Source: PFJX01 sp040757575
Lineage (GTDB): Bacteria; Pseudomonadota; Gammaproteobacteria; Burkholderiales; Thiobacillaceae
Assembly (NCBI GenBank): GCA_040757575.1
Contig: JBFLXA010000005.1
Coordinates: 62,001 to 126,000, forward strand
Direction of reading: 5' to 3'
Length of the DNA stretch: 64,000 bases
Under the pieces are notes generated by a model. The model saw only the letters and a program-made list of their open reading frames with translations. It was not told the DNA's origin and searched no databases. Below are positions 7,578 through 14,937 of the stretch, one piece after another. Position 1 is the first letter of the stretch. Every line of letters begins with the position of its first letter. Position numbers and translations under genes: made by a program.

Positions 7578-8099
7578 ATGTTCGATCTCGGCTTTACCGA
7601 ACTCATGGTCATCGGCGTGGTGGCCCTGCTGGTCATCGGCCCGGAACGCCTGCCCAAGGTAGCGCGCACCACGGGTCAGTGGCTCGGCAAGCTCAACCGC
7701 TACGTTTCCCAGGTCAAGCAGGACATCGACCGGGACATGCGCCTGGAAGAACTGCGCAAGATGCAGCAGGACATGAAGGACAGTGCCCAGAAGTACGAAA
7801 TCATGGCCAATGAATCCGTACAGCGTGTAGAAGACACCGTGGTCCAGGAAACCGGCCAGATCAGCAAGGTCATGCAGGCCATGGGCGCGACGGATGGGGG
7901 GCTGACCGTACGGGAATACGAAAAGCTCCAGGCAGAACAAGCACCGGCAGACGGGGACCAGGCCATTCCGGAGCCCGCCTCCGTCGAGGTGGCCGAGTCC
8001 GCCCCCGAACCGGCGGCCCTGGCTGGGACGGATGTGCCCGCTGCGCCAAAGGCGCTGGCCACGTCCGATCAGGCGAAAACCGAGCAGGCCAAATCCTGA
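7578..8099 (+). CDS. tatB: Twin-arginine translocase subunit TatB
   Basis: 173 residues. MFDLGFTELMVIGVVALLVIGPERLPKVART is the TatB N terminus: one membrane helix, the Glu after FTE, and the GPERLP hinge. A long amphipathic and coiled-coil-like segment follows, then an Ala/Pro/Glu-rich tail. TatB pairs with TatC to bind RR signal peptides. No ribosome site is visible because the low-complexity spacer abuts the ATG. Confidence 0.93.
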   Translation: MFDLGFTELMVIGVVALLVIGPERLPKVARTTGQWLGKLNRYVSQVKQDIDRDMRLEELRKMQQDMKDSAQKYEIMANESVQRVEDTVVQETGQISKVMQAMGATDGGLTVREYEKLQAEQAPADGDQAIPEPASVEVAESAPEPAALAGTDVPAAPKALATSDQAKTEQAKS

Positions 8100-8114
8100 T
8101 GCCACGCCCTGAAA

Positions 8115-8936
8115 ATGGATAGCCAGGAAACCTTCATTTCCCACCTGCTGGAGTTGCGCGACCGCCTGCTACGCCTGGTAGTGGCTTGGCTGGTGGTGTT
8201 CGTGTGCCTGTTTCCCTGGGCCAACGATCTCTACAGCATCCTGGCAGAGCCCCTGTTATCCAAGCTGCCCCAGGGGGGGCAGATGATCGCCACGGAGGTG
8301 GTGACGCCCTTCTTCGTGCCGGTGAAGGTGGCCTTGATGACGGCCTTCCTGATTTCCCTGCCCTATATCCTGTACCAGGTGTGGGCCTTCATCGCCCCCG
8401 GGCTTTATAGCCACGAAAAGAAATTCATCCTGCCCCTGGTGGTGGCCAGCGTCTTCCTGTTCGCCTGTGGCATGGCTTTCGCCTACTTCCTGGTCTTCCC
8501 GGTGGTGTTCGGCTTCATCGTCGGCATTGCCCCGGAAGGGGTGGCGGTGATGACGGATATCGGCAAATACCTGGATTTCGTCATCACCATGTTCCTGGCC
8601 TTCGGTTTGACGTTCGAGGTGCCTATCGTGGTGGTGGCCCTCGCCCTGATGGGTATGGTGGATGTGCAGCAGTTCAAGGAAGCCAGACCTTATGTGATAG
8701 TCGGCGCCTTCGTCATCGGCGCCATCTTTACGCCGCCGGACGTGATTTCCCAGATCATGCTTGCCGTCCCCCTGTGGCTGCTCTATGAGCTGGGGGTGTT
8801 CATTGCCGCCTGGGTGTTGCGCAACAAGCCGGCCCCGGAGGCTGAGCCTGAACCCGAGCCCTATCGCCCCCTCTCGGAAGATGAGCTGGACGCAGAACTG
8901 GATCGCATTGAATCCGAGGATGGCAAGCCCAGGTAG
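8115..8936 (+). CDS. tatC: Twin-arginine translocase subunit TatC
   Basis: 273 residues with six predicted membrane helices. The N-terminal FISHLLELRDRLLR motif forms the signal-peptide binding surface, with LISLPYILYQVWAFIAPGLY and FGLTFEVPIV further on. The C-terminal tail is longer and more acidic than usual (PEAEPEPEPYRP repeats), accounting for the slightly large size. It ends the his-tat operon; a strong terminator follows. Confidence 0.94.
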   Translation: MDSQETFISHLLELRDRLLRLVVAWLVVFVCLFPWANDLYSILAEPLLSKLPQGGQMIATEVVTPFFVPVKVALMTAFLISLPYILYQVWAFIAPGLYSHEKKFILPLVVASVFLFACGMAFAYFLVFPVVFGFIVGIAPEGVAVMTDIGKYLDFVITMFLAFGLTFEVPIVVVALALMGMVDVQQFKEARPYVIVGAFVIGAIFTPPDVISQIMLAVPLWLLYELGVFIAAWVLRNKPAPEAEPEPEPYRPLSEDELDAELDRIESEDGKPR

Positions 8937-8963
8937 TGCACCACGATCGTTCATGGATTGCCC

Positions 8964-8992
8964 GAACGCCCCATGATGGGGCGTTTTTATTT
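8964..8992 (+). terminator. Rho-independent terminator after tatC
   Basis: ACGCCCC / GGGGCGT stem with an ATGAT loop, followed directly by TTTTTATTT. It closes the hisB-tatC transcript. Confidence 0.85.
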
Positions 8993-9030
8993 GGTGCAAA
9001 GCCGGCAAAGCCCCTGTTTACGTGCACCAA
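8991..9030 (+). promoter_or_regulatory. Candidate NtrC-type half-sites upstream of amtB
   Basis: TTGGTGCA (8991-8998) and TGCACCAA (9023-9030) are exact inverted copies and match the TGGTGC/GCACCA halves of NtrC sites. Their 24-base spacing is wider than a single classical site, so each may be half of a weaker site. They lie just upstream of the sigma-54 promoter. Confidence 0.4.
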
Positions 9031-9034
9031 TACA

Positions 9035-9050
9035 AGGCACGTCTCTTGCT
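9035..9050 (+). promoter_or_regulatory. Sigma-54 promoter of amtB
   Basis: AGGCACG-TCTC-TTGCT matches the -24/-12 consensus (TGGCACG-N4-TTGCW) at all but the first base, with the required ten bases between GG and GC. Transcription should start near 9061, about 19 bases before the amtB ATG. It implies nitrogen control. Confidence 0.8.
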
Positions 9051-9079
9051 TACGGCAGTTCGTTTTTCAGGAGATGACA

Positions 9080-10282
9080 ATGAATGCCATGCAATCGGGC
9101 GCAGACGTGTTGTTCGTGTTGTTGGGGGCCATCATGGTGCTGGCCATGCACTCCGGGTTCGCATTTCTGGAACTGGGAACTGTGCGCAAGAAAAACCAGG
9201 TCAATGCCCTGGTCAAGATACTCACGGATTTTTCCCTATCGACCATTGCCTATTTCTTCATTGGCTACGGCATTGCCTATGGTGTGGATTTCATGTCCGG
9301 AGCCCAGGTGCTGGCCGAGAAGAACGGCTACGACCTGGTCAAGTTCTTCTTTCTGCTGACGTTTGCGGCCGCCATCCCCGCCATCATTTCCGGGGGCATA
9401 GCCGAACGGGCGAAATTCAATCCCCAGCTGATCGCCACCTTCATACTCGTAGGGTTTGTGTATCCCTTCTTCGAGGGCATGGTCTGGAACGGCAATTTCG
9501 GTTTCCAGACCTGGTTGCAAGCTTCTTTCGGAGCCCAGTTCCACGACTTTGCCGGCTCGGTGGTGGTACATGCCATGGGTGGCTGGATCGCCTTGCCGGC
9601 CGTGCTGCTACTGGGGGCCAGACGGGGCCGTTATCGCCATGACGGTGCCATTGCCGCCCATCCGCCCTCCAGCATTCCTTTCCTGGCCCTGGGGGCTTGG
9701 ATACTGACCGTGGGCTGGTTCGGCTTCAATGTCATGTCTGCCCAGAAGCTGGAAGGCATTTCCGGCCTTGTGGCCGTCAACTCCCTCATGGCCATGGTGG
9801 GGGGCACCCTGGCCGCCCTGGTGGCCGGCAAGAACGACCCAGGCTTCATCCACAACGGTCCCCTGGCCGGCTTGGTGGCTGTGTGCGCGGGGTCTGACCT
9901 GATGCACCCTCTGGGGGCACTGGTCACGGGAGCCGTGGCGGGGGTTCTGTTCGTGGTGATGTTCACCATGACCCAGAACCGCTGGAAGATTGATGATGTG
10001 CTTGGAGTCTGGCCCCTGCATGGCCTGTGCGGCGCCTGGGGCGGCATTGCGGCTGGTATTTTCGGGCTCCAGGCCCTGGGGGGACTGGGGGGTGTCAGCC
10101 TGGTCTCCCAACTGCTTGGCACCCTGGTGGGGGTGGGCATTGCCTTGGCCGGCGGGCTTCTGGTTTACGGCGCATTGAAAGCCAGCCTGGGCCTGCGGCT
10201 GGACGCGGAAGAAGAATTCAACGGCGCGGATCTTTCCATCCACCGTATTTCTGCCAGCCCGGAGCGGGAAACCAACTGGTAA
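9080..10282 (+). CDS. amtB: Ammonium transporter
   Basis: 400 residues, Amt/MEP/Rh channel with about eleven membrane helices in the inner membrane. The twin pore histidines are recognisable in DFAGSVVVHAMGGW and VWPLHGLCGAWGG. The start at MNAMQSGAD has CAGGAG seven bases upstream; an ATG two codons earlier is also possible. No glnK lies beside it, although amtB is usually paired with that PII gene. No cleavable signal is obvious. The sigma-54 promoter and NtrC-like half-sites predict expression under nitrogen limitation. Confidence 0.93.
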   Translation: MNAMQSGADVLFVLLGAIMVLAMHSGFAFLELGTVRKKNQVNALVKILTDFSLSTIAYFFIGYGIAYGVDFMSGAQVLAEKNGYDLVKFFFLLTFAAAIPAIISGGIAERAKFNPQLIATFILVGFVYPFFEGMVWNGNFGFQTWLQASFGAQFHDFAGSVVVHAMGGWIALPAVLLLGARRGRYRHDGAIAAHPPSSIPFLALGAWILTVGWFGFNVMSAQKLEGISGLVAVNSLMAMVGGTLAALVAGKNDPGFIHNGPLAGLVAVCAGSDLMHPLGALVTGAVAGVLFVVMFTMTQNRWKIDDVLGVWPLHGLCGAWGGIAAGIFGLQALGGLGGVSLVSQLLGTLVGVGIALAGGLLVYGALKASLGLRLDAEEEFNGADLSIHRISASPERETNW

Positions 10283-10328
10283 GCCCCATGAATACTCGAT
10301 TTTTACTTGCACTTCTCCGGCAATGTCT

Positions 10329-10337
10329 TGCTATGAT
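10329..10337 (+). promoter_or_regulatory. Extended -10 promoter element of the HU gene
   Basis: TGCTATGAT is an extended -10 (TGn plus TATGAT) 40 bases before the HU ATG. TTGCAC upstream could serve as a -35, but at 19 bases the spacing is long. Confidence 0.45.
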
Positions 10338-10377
10338 GCAGCCGTCATAGCCCATGACGTTATACAGGAGACTCCGC

Positions 10378-10674
10378 ATGAACAAATCTGAGTTTATCGA
10401 CGCCATCGCCGCCAAAACCGATATGTCCAAAGCTGCTGCCGGCCGTGCGCTGGAAGCCGTGCTGGATACCATTACGGATGCCGTGGCCAAGGGTGACAGT
10501 GTGAGCGTGATCGGCTTCGGTACTTTCGAGTCCCGCAAGCGTGCTGCCCGCACTGGCAAGAACCCCCAGACTGGCGCCGCAATCAAGATCGCCGCCACGA
10601 CTGTTCCGGCCTTCAAGCCCGGCAAGGCTTTCAAGGACAAGGTCGCGGCCAAAAAAGGCGGCAAGAAAAAATAA
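10378..10674 (+). CDS. HU-family DNA-binding protein
   Basis: 98 residues. MNKSEFIDAIAAKTDMSKAAAGRALEAVLDTI is the helical dimer core and GFGTFESRKRAARTGKNPQTG leads into the DNA-bending arm; PAFKPGKAFKDKV closes the family core. A Lys/Gly-rich tail (KKGGKKK) follows. It bends and compacts DNA non-specifically as a dimer. The ribosome site CAGGAG is near the ATG, and the ORF extension eight codons upstream is not family-like. HU rather than IHF is suggested by size and arm sequence. Confidence 0.93.
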   Translation: MNKSEFIDAIAAKTDMSKAAAGRALEAVLDTITDAVAKGDSVSVIGFGTFESRKRAARTGKNPQTGAAIKIAATTVPAFKPGKAFKDKVAAKKGGKKK

Positions 10675-10695
10675 GACAGGACAGTACAAGTTCTG

Positions 10696-10722
10696 AAAGG
10701 CGCCGCAAGGCGCCTTTCTTGT
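10696..10722 (+). terminator. Rho-independent terminator after HU gene
   Basis: Perfect nine-base stem AAAGGCGCC / GGCGCCTTT with a GCAA tetraloop, then CTTGTTTG. It begins 22 bases after the stop codon. Confidence 0.85.
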
Positions 10723-10809
10723 TTGTGCTCTCTGCCTTTGTACCAAGGAAGTTTTCCGGGCCTCAGCCTTGCCTGGAACAGGCAGCGCGTGTATTCTCCG
10801 CCCCCTCAC

Positions 10810-10901
<92 letters not shown>

Positions 10902-10906
10902 TAAAG

Positions 10907-10935
10907 AACGCCCCGCATGTCGGGGCGTTGTTGCT
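10907..10935 (+). terminator. Terminator after tRNA-Ser
   Basis: Nine-base stem AACGCCCCG / CGGGGCGTT with loop CATGT, then GTTGCTTT. It follows the tRNA CCA by six bases. Confidence 0.75.
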
Positions 10936-11047
10936 TTGAACCATGGGCTTTGTCCTCGCAGCCCTGGTTCTTACAGGGATTTCCGGTTGCTCCCGGTGTG
11001 ATACGTCACCGATAATGGCCCGGCGATTCCCGAAAACCCTGCAAACA

Positions 11048-11503
11048 ATGGAAAGTTCTCCCGCGCCGGATTTCTCCGTTCCCGCCACTGGCGGCGGGCA
11101 ATTCAAACTTAGCGAACACCGGGGCCATCCGGTGGTGCTGTATTTCTATCCCAAGGACAACACGCCGGGCTGCACCACGGAAGGCATGGATTTCCGCGAT
11201 CTCCACGGCCAGTTTGCGGCCCTGGGGGCGGTGGTGGCCGGGGTTTCCCGGGATGGCATCAAGTCCCATGAGAACTTCAAGGCCAAGCTGGGGCTGCCCT
11301 TTGAGCTGCTTGCCGATACGGATGAAACCGTCTGTGAACTGTTCGGTGTCATGAAGCTGAAAAACCTGTACGGCAAACAGGTGCGGGGCGTGGAGCGCAG
11401 CACCTTCGTGATCGATGCCGAAGGCCGGGTAGTCCGGGCCTGGCGCGGCGTGAAGGTGCCCAACCACGTCCAGGAAGTGTTGGAGTTCGTGCGTTCCTTG
11501 TGA
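11048..11503 (+). CDS. bcp: Thioredoxin-dependent peroxiredoxin, Bcp/PrxQ type
   Basis: 151 residues, cytoplasmic. YFYPKDNTPGCTTEGMDFRD contains the peroxidatic Cys in PGCTTE. The usual resolving Cys five residues later is Met here, so it probably works as a 1-Cys enzyme or uses another cysteine such as that in ETVCELFG. It reduces hydroperoxides at thioredoxin's expense. The ATG at MESSPAPDFS is the family start; a longer frame (10943) begins inside the tRNA terminator and was not used. Confidence 0.92.
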   Translation: MESSPAPDFSVPATGGGQFKLSEHRGHPVVLYFYPKDNTPGCTTEGMDFRDLHGQFAALGAVVAGVSRDGIKSHENFKAKLGLPFELLADTDETVCELFGVMKLKNLYGKQVRGVERSTFVIDAEGRVVRAWRGVKVPNHVQEVLEFVRSL

Positions 11504-11550
11504 GCATTTTCAGAACGCATCCCTGATGACCACCTAACCGAGGGCCATAA

Positions 11551-13011
11551 ATGCCTGCCAAGCCTGTGAGCAAAGCCAGCACCCCCAGCCGTGCCAAATC
11601 CGCAGCAAAAGCCACCACCAAAGCGCCGGCACTCACCAAGCTTTTCGTGCTGGACACCAACGTGCTGCTGCACGATCCCACCTCGCTTTACCGCTTCCAG
11701 GAACACGACATCTACCTGCCCATGGTGACCCTGGAGGAGCTGGACCATAACAAGAAGGGCATGTCGGAAGTGGCCCGCAACGCCCGCCAGGTAAGCCGTT
11801 TCCTGGACGACATCGTCAGCCCCAGCGAGCACAACATCCAGGCCGGTGCGGATCTTGCCGCCCACAGCCACAAGGCCGCCACCGGGCGCCTGTTCCTGCA
11901 AACCGATACGGTGGAGAAGGGCATTCTCGCCAGCCTGCCGTACAGCAGCGGCGACAACCAGATACTGGGGGTGGTGGCCCATCTGAGACAGCTCCAGCCG
12001 GACCGGGAAGTGGTGCTGGTGTCCAAGGACATCAACATGCGCATCAAGGCCCGGGCCCTGGGCTTTGCGGCGGAGGACTACTTCAACGACAAGGTCCTGG
12101 AAGACACGGACCTGCTCTACACCGGCGTCATGGAACTGCCGGCGGATTTCTGGGACAAGCACGGCAAGGGCATGGAGTCCTGGCAGAAGGATGGCCGTTC
12201 CTACTACCGGATCACCGGCCCCCTGTGCGCTTCCCTGCTGGTGAACCAGTTTCTCTGGCAGGAAGGCCCTAATCCTTTCCAGGCTATCGTCACCAGCGTG
12301 GAGGGCAAGACCGCCACCCTGGTCACCACCAAGGATTTCTCTCATCACAAGAATGCCGTGTGGGGCATTACCGCCCGCAACCGGGAGCAGAACTTCGCCC
12401 TCAACGTGCTGATGGACCCGGACATCGATTTCGTCACCCTCCTGGGCCAGGCAGGCACCGGCAAGACCCTGCTCACCCTGGCGGCGGGCTTGACCCAGAT
12501 CCTGGAGCACAAGGTCTACAGTGAGATCATCATGACCCGGGTGACGGTACCCGTGGGCGAGGACATCGGCTTTTTGCCCGGTACCGAAGAGGAAAAGATG
12601 ACTCCCTGGATGGGAGCCCTGGAAGACAACCTGGACGTGCTCAACAAGACCGACGAAGAGGCCGGTGACTGGGGCCGGGCCGCCACCCAGGACCTGATCC
12701 GCTCCCGCATCAAGGTGAAGTCCCTCAACTTCATGCGGGGCCGCACCTTCATCAACAAGTTCCTCATCATCGACGAGGCCCAGAACCTCACCTCCAAGCA
12801 GATGAAGACCCTCATCACCCGGGCCGGCCCCGGTACCAAGGTGGTGTGCCTGGGCAACATCGCCCAGATCGATACGCCCTACCTGACGGAAGGCTCTTCC
12901 GGCCTCACCTACGTGGTGGACCGTTTCAAGGGCTGGCCCCATAACGGCCACATCACCCTGGCCCGGGGCGAGCGTTCCCGCCTGGCGGACTACGCTGCCG
13001 GCGTGCTCTGA
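11551..13011 (+). CDS. PIN domain-PhoH-like ATPase
   Basis: 486 residues. A PIN ribonuclease domain (about 29-160) starts with LFVLDTNVLLHDP, carrying the first metal-binding Asp, with EELDHNKKG next. The PhoH ATPase domain (about 245-480) has Walker A GQAGTGKTLLTLAAG and Walker B FLIIDEAQNLT. The combination is the YlaK/PhoH2 type, where an RNA helicase-like motor is joined to an RNase. The N terminus is Ala/Lys-rich and disordered. It stands alone between bcp and the EpsD-like gene. Confidence 0.92.
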   Translation: MPAKPVSKASTPSRAKSAAKATTKAPALTKLFVLDTNVLLHDPTSLYRFQEHDIYLPMVTLEELDHNKKGMSEVARNARQVSRFLDDIVSPSEHNIQAGADLAAHSHKAATGRLFLQTDTVEKGILASLPYSSGDNQILGVVAHLRQLQPDREVVLVSKDINMRIKARALGFAAEDYFNDKVLEDTDLLYTGVMELPADFWDKHGKGMESWQKDGRSYYRITGPLCASLLVNQFLWQEGPNPFQAIVTSVEGKTATLVTTKDFSHHKNAVWGITARNREQNFALNVLMDPDIDFVTLLGQAGTGKTLLTLAAGLTQILEHKVYSEIIMTRVTVPVGEDIGFLPGTEEEKMTPWMGALEDNLDVLNKTDEEAGDWGRAATQDLIRSRIKVKSLNFMRGRTFINKFLIIDEAQNLTSKQMKTLITRAGPGTKVVCLGNIAQIDTPYLTEGSSGLTYVVDRFKGWPHNGHITLARGERSRLADYAAGVL

Positions 13012-13061
13012 AGATCAAGGACTTCCGTTTCTCTTTCCCATTTCCAACAGAGAGGTAAGCA

Positions 13062-13964
13062 ATGCGATTACAACAACACATCGGTGCCAGTGCCCTGGTG
13101 CTGATTCTGGCTGCCAGCCTGTATGGCTGTGGCAAACAGGACGAAAAGGCTGCGGCGGCAGCCACGGTCAACGGCAACGCCATCTCCGTGGCCCTGGTGG
13201 AACACGAAGTGAAAAAGCTGGGCGAGATGAGTGCCGAGCGGCATAAGCAGGCAGCGGAGCAGATCCTCAAGAATCTGGTGGACCAGGATTTGCTGGTGCA
13301 GAAGGCATTGGCGGACAAGCTTGATCAGGATCCGGAGGTGGCCCTGGCCCTGGAGGCCGCCCGCCGGCAGATTCTCGCCCAGACTTATGTGGAGAAATCC
13401 ACGGCCGGGGTGGCGGCGCCTAGCGACACGGAAGTGGCCGAGTATTTCGCCGCCCATCCGGAGTTGTTTAGCCAGCGCCGCATCTATCGCCTGCAGGAAA
13501 TCAGCATTCCCGTCACGGCGGAAAACCAGGCCGCCGTGCAAGCCCAACTGGCCGGGGCCCACAGCCTGGACGATTTCGCCCAGTGGCTCAAGGACCAGGG
13601 CATCCAGGCCCGGGTGTCCCAGAGCACCAAGGCTGCCGAGCACCTGCCCGCCGAACTGCTGCCCCGCCTGGCCCAGATGAAAGACGGCCAGGCCATGACC
13701 ATGCGAGGTCCTGACAGTCTCAATGTCCTGGTGGTAGCCGGCTCCCAGAGCCAGCCCGTGACCCTGGAGCAGGCCAAGGCCAGCATCGAGCGTTTCGTCG
13801 CCAACCAGAAGAAGCGCGAAGCGGCAACTGCCGCCCTGAAGACCATGCGGGACGCCGCCAAGGTGGAATATCTGGGCGAGTTTGCCGGTCTTGGCCAGGC
13901 CGCTGCAGAAACGGCACCTGCTGAAACCGCGCCTGCCGCCGCAGCACCCACGGACGCGAAGTGA
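13062..13964 (+). CDS. EpsD-family peptidyl-prolyl cis-trans isomerase lipoprotein
   Basis: 300 residues with a lipoprotein signal (lipobox LYGC, Cys23). A SurA-like helical N-terminal part (VNGNAISVALVEHEVKKLGEMSAER) and a parvulin-like core ending near residue 240 follow; the C terminus is an Ala/Pro/Thr tail. EpsD proteins occur in exopolysaccharide/exosortase loci and are thought to help secreted or outer-membrane proteins fold. Here it is away from any eps cluster, but a PEP-CTERM protein lies 16 kb away. GAGAGG precedes the ATG. Confidence 0.8.
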   Translation: MRLQQHIGASALVLILAASLYGCGKQDEKAAAAATVNGNAISVALVEHEVKKLGEMSAERHKQAAEQILKNLVDQDLLVQKALADKLDQDPEVALALEAARRQILAQTYVEKSTAGVAAPSDTEVAEYFAAHPELFSQRRIYRLQEISIPVTAENQAAVQAQLAGAHSLDDFAQWLKDQGIQARVSQSTKAAEHLPAELLPRLAQMKDGQAMTMRGPDSLNVLVVAGSQSQPVTLEQAKASIERFVANQKKREAATAALKTMRDAAKVEYLGEFAGLGQAAAETAPAETAPAAAAPTDAK

Positions 13965-13971
13965 GGCGGCC

Positions 13972-14937
13972 ATGACCTATTACGACGCTTTCAACGGCGA
14001 TGCGGATGGTCTTTGTGCCCTGCACCAATTACGCTTGGCCGACCCCATCGACAGCGTGCTGGTCACCGGCGTGAAGCGGGATATCGGCCTGCTGAAACGG
14101 ATTGATGCCCAGGCAGGGGACGTCATCACCGCCCTGGATATCGCCGTGGAGAAGAACCTGGCCCCGCTTACCGAGTTGCTGACCCGGGGCGTGCACGTGC
14201 GCTGGTTCGACCACCATAACCCTGGGGAACTGCCGGTCCATGCCAACTTCCAGGCCACCATCGATACCTCCGCCGAGGTCTGTACCAGCCTGCTGGTGGA
14301 CCGGGCCCTGGAAGGGCGCCACCGACCCTGGGCGGTGACGGCGGCTTTCGGTGACAACCTGCACGATGCCGCCCGTCAGGCTGCTGCCCCTCTGGGGTTG
14401 GATGGGGTGCAGCTGGAGGCTCTCCAGGAACTGGGGGAATGCCTCAACTACAACGGCTACGGCGACAGCCTTGAAGACCTGCACTTCCACCCCGCCGACC
14501 TCTACCAGGCCCTGCGCCCCCACGCCGACCCCTTCAGCTTCATCCATGAAGCCCCGGCCTTCCAGACCCTGCGCAACGGCTACCGGGAAGACATGGCCCA
14601 GGCCCGGGCGGTGGTCCCGGCGGAAACCCGGGCTTCCGGTGCCGTTGTGGTCATGCCCGATGCCCCCTGGGCCCGTCGGGCCAGCGGCGTCTATGCCAAT
14701 GAGCTGGCCACGGCCCACCCGGAACGGGCCCATGCGCTGCTCACCCGTTCGCCCAAGGGCCATTTCGTGGTGAGCGTCCGGGCCCCCCTGCGCAACCGCA
14801 GCGGTGCGGACGAGTTGTGCAAGCAGTTTGATACCGGAGGCGGCCGCAAGGCCGCGGCAGGCATCAATGTCCTGCCTGAAGCCCGGATTGCCGATTTCAT
14901 CACTGCGTTCTTCGCCTCTTATCCCCAGCCTGCCTGA
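13972..14937 (+). CDS. DHH-family phosphoesterase
   Basis: 321 residues. FNGDADGLCALHQ (Asp10 and Asp12) and WFDHHN near residue 80 are the metal-binding DHH motifs, and the C-terminal FDTGGGRKAAAGI resembles the glycine-rich DHHA1 substrate loop. Relatives include NrnA-type nanoRNase/pAp phosphatases. It overlaps the downstream sulfurylase/APS kinase gene by one base, so a role in clearing 3'-phosphoadenosine 5'-phosphate left by PAPS use is an attractive inference, not shown. The ATG at MTYYDAF is chosen from motif position. Confidence 0.8.
   Translation: MTYYDAFNGDADGLCALHQLRLADPIDSVLVTGVKRDIGLLKRIDAQAGDVITALDIAVEKNLAPLTELLTRGVHVRWFDHHNPGELPVHANFQATIDTSAEVCTSLLVDRALEGRHRPWAVTAAFGDNLHDAARQAAAPLGLDGVQLEALQELGECLNYNGYGDSLEDLHFHPADLYQALRPHADPFSFIHEAPAFQTLRNGYREDMAQARAVVPAETRASGAVVVMPDAPWARRASGVYANELATAHPERAHALLTRSPKGHFVVSVRAPLRNRSGADELCKQFDTGGGRKAAAGINVLPEARIADFITAFFASYPQPA

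Noticed and set aside
10943..11047. Upstream extension of Bcp with a lipobox-like GISGC
   Set aside because: It would begin right after the tRNA terminator and add a signal to a cytoplasmic family; the inner ATG matches the family start.
11146..12951. 601-residue minus-strand open frame across bcp and the PIN-PhoH gene
   Set aside because: It covers two well-supported genes on the other strand and has shadow-like composition.
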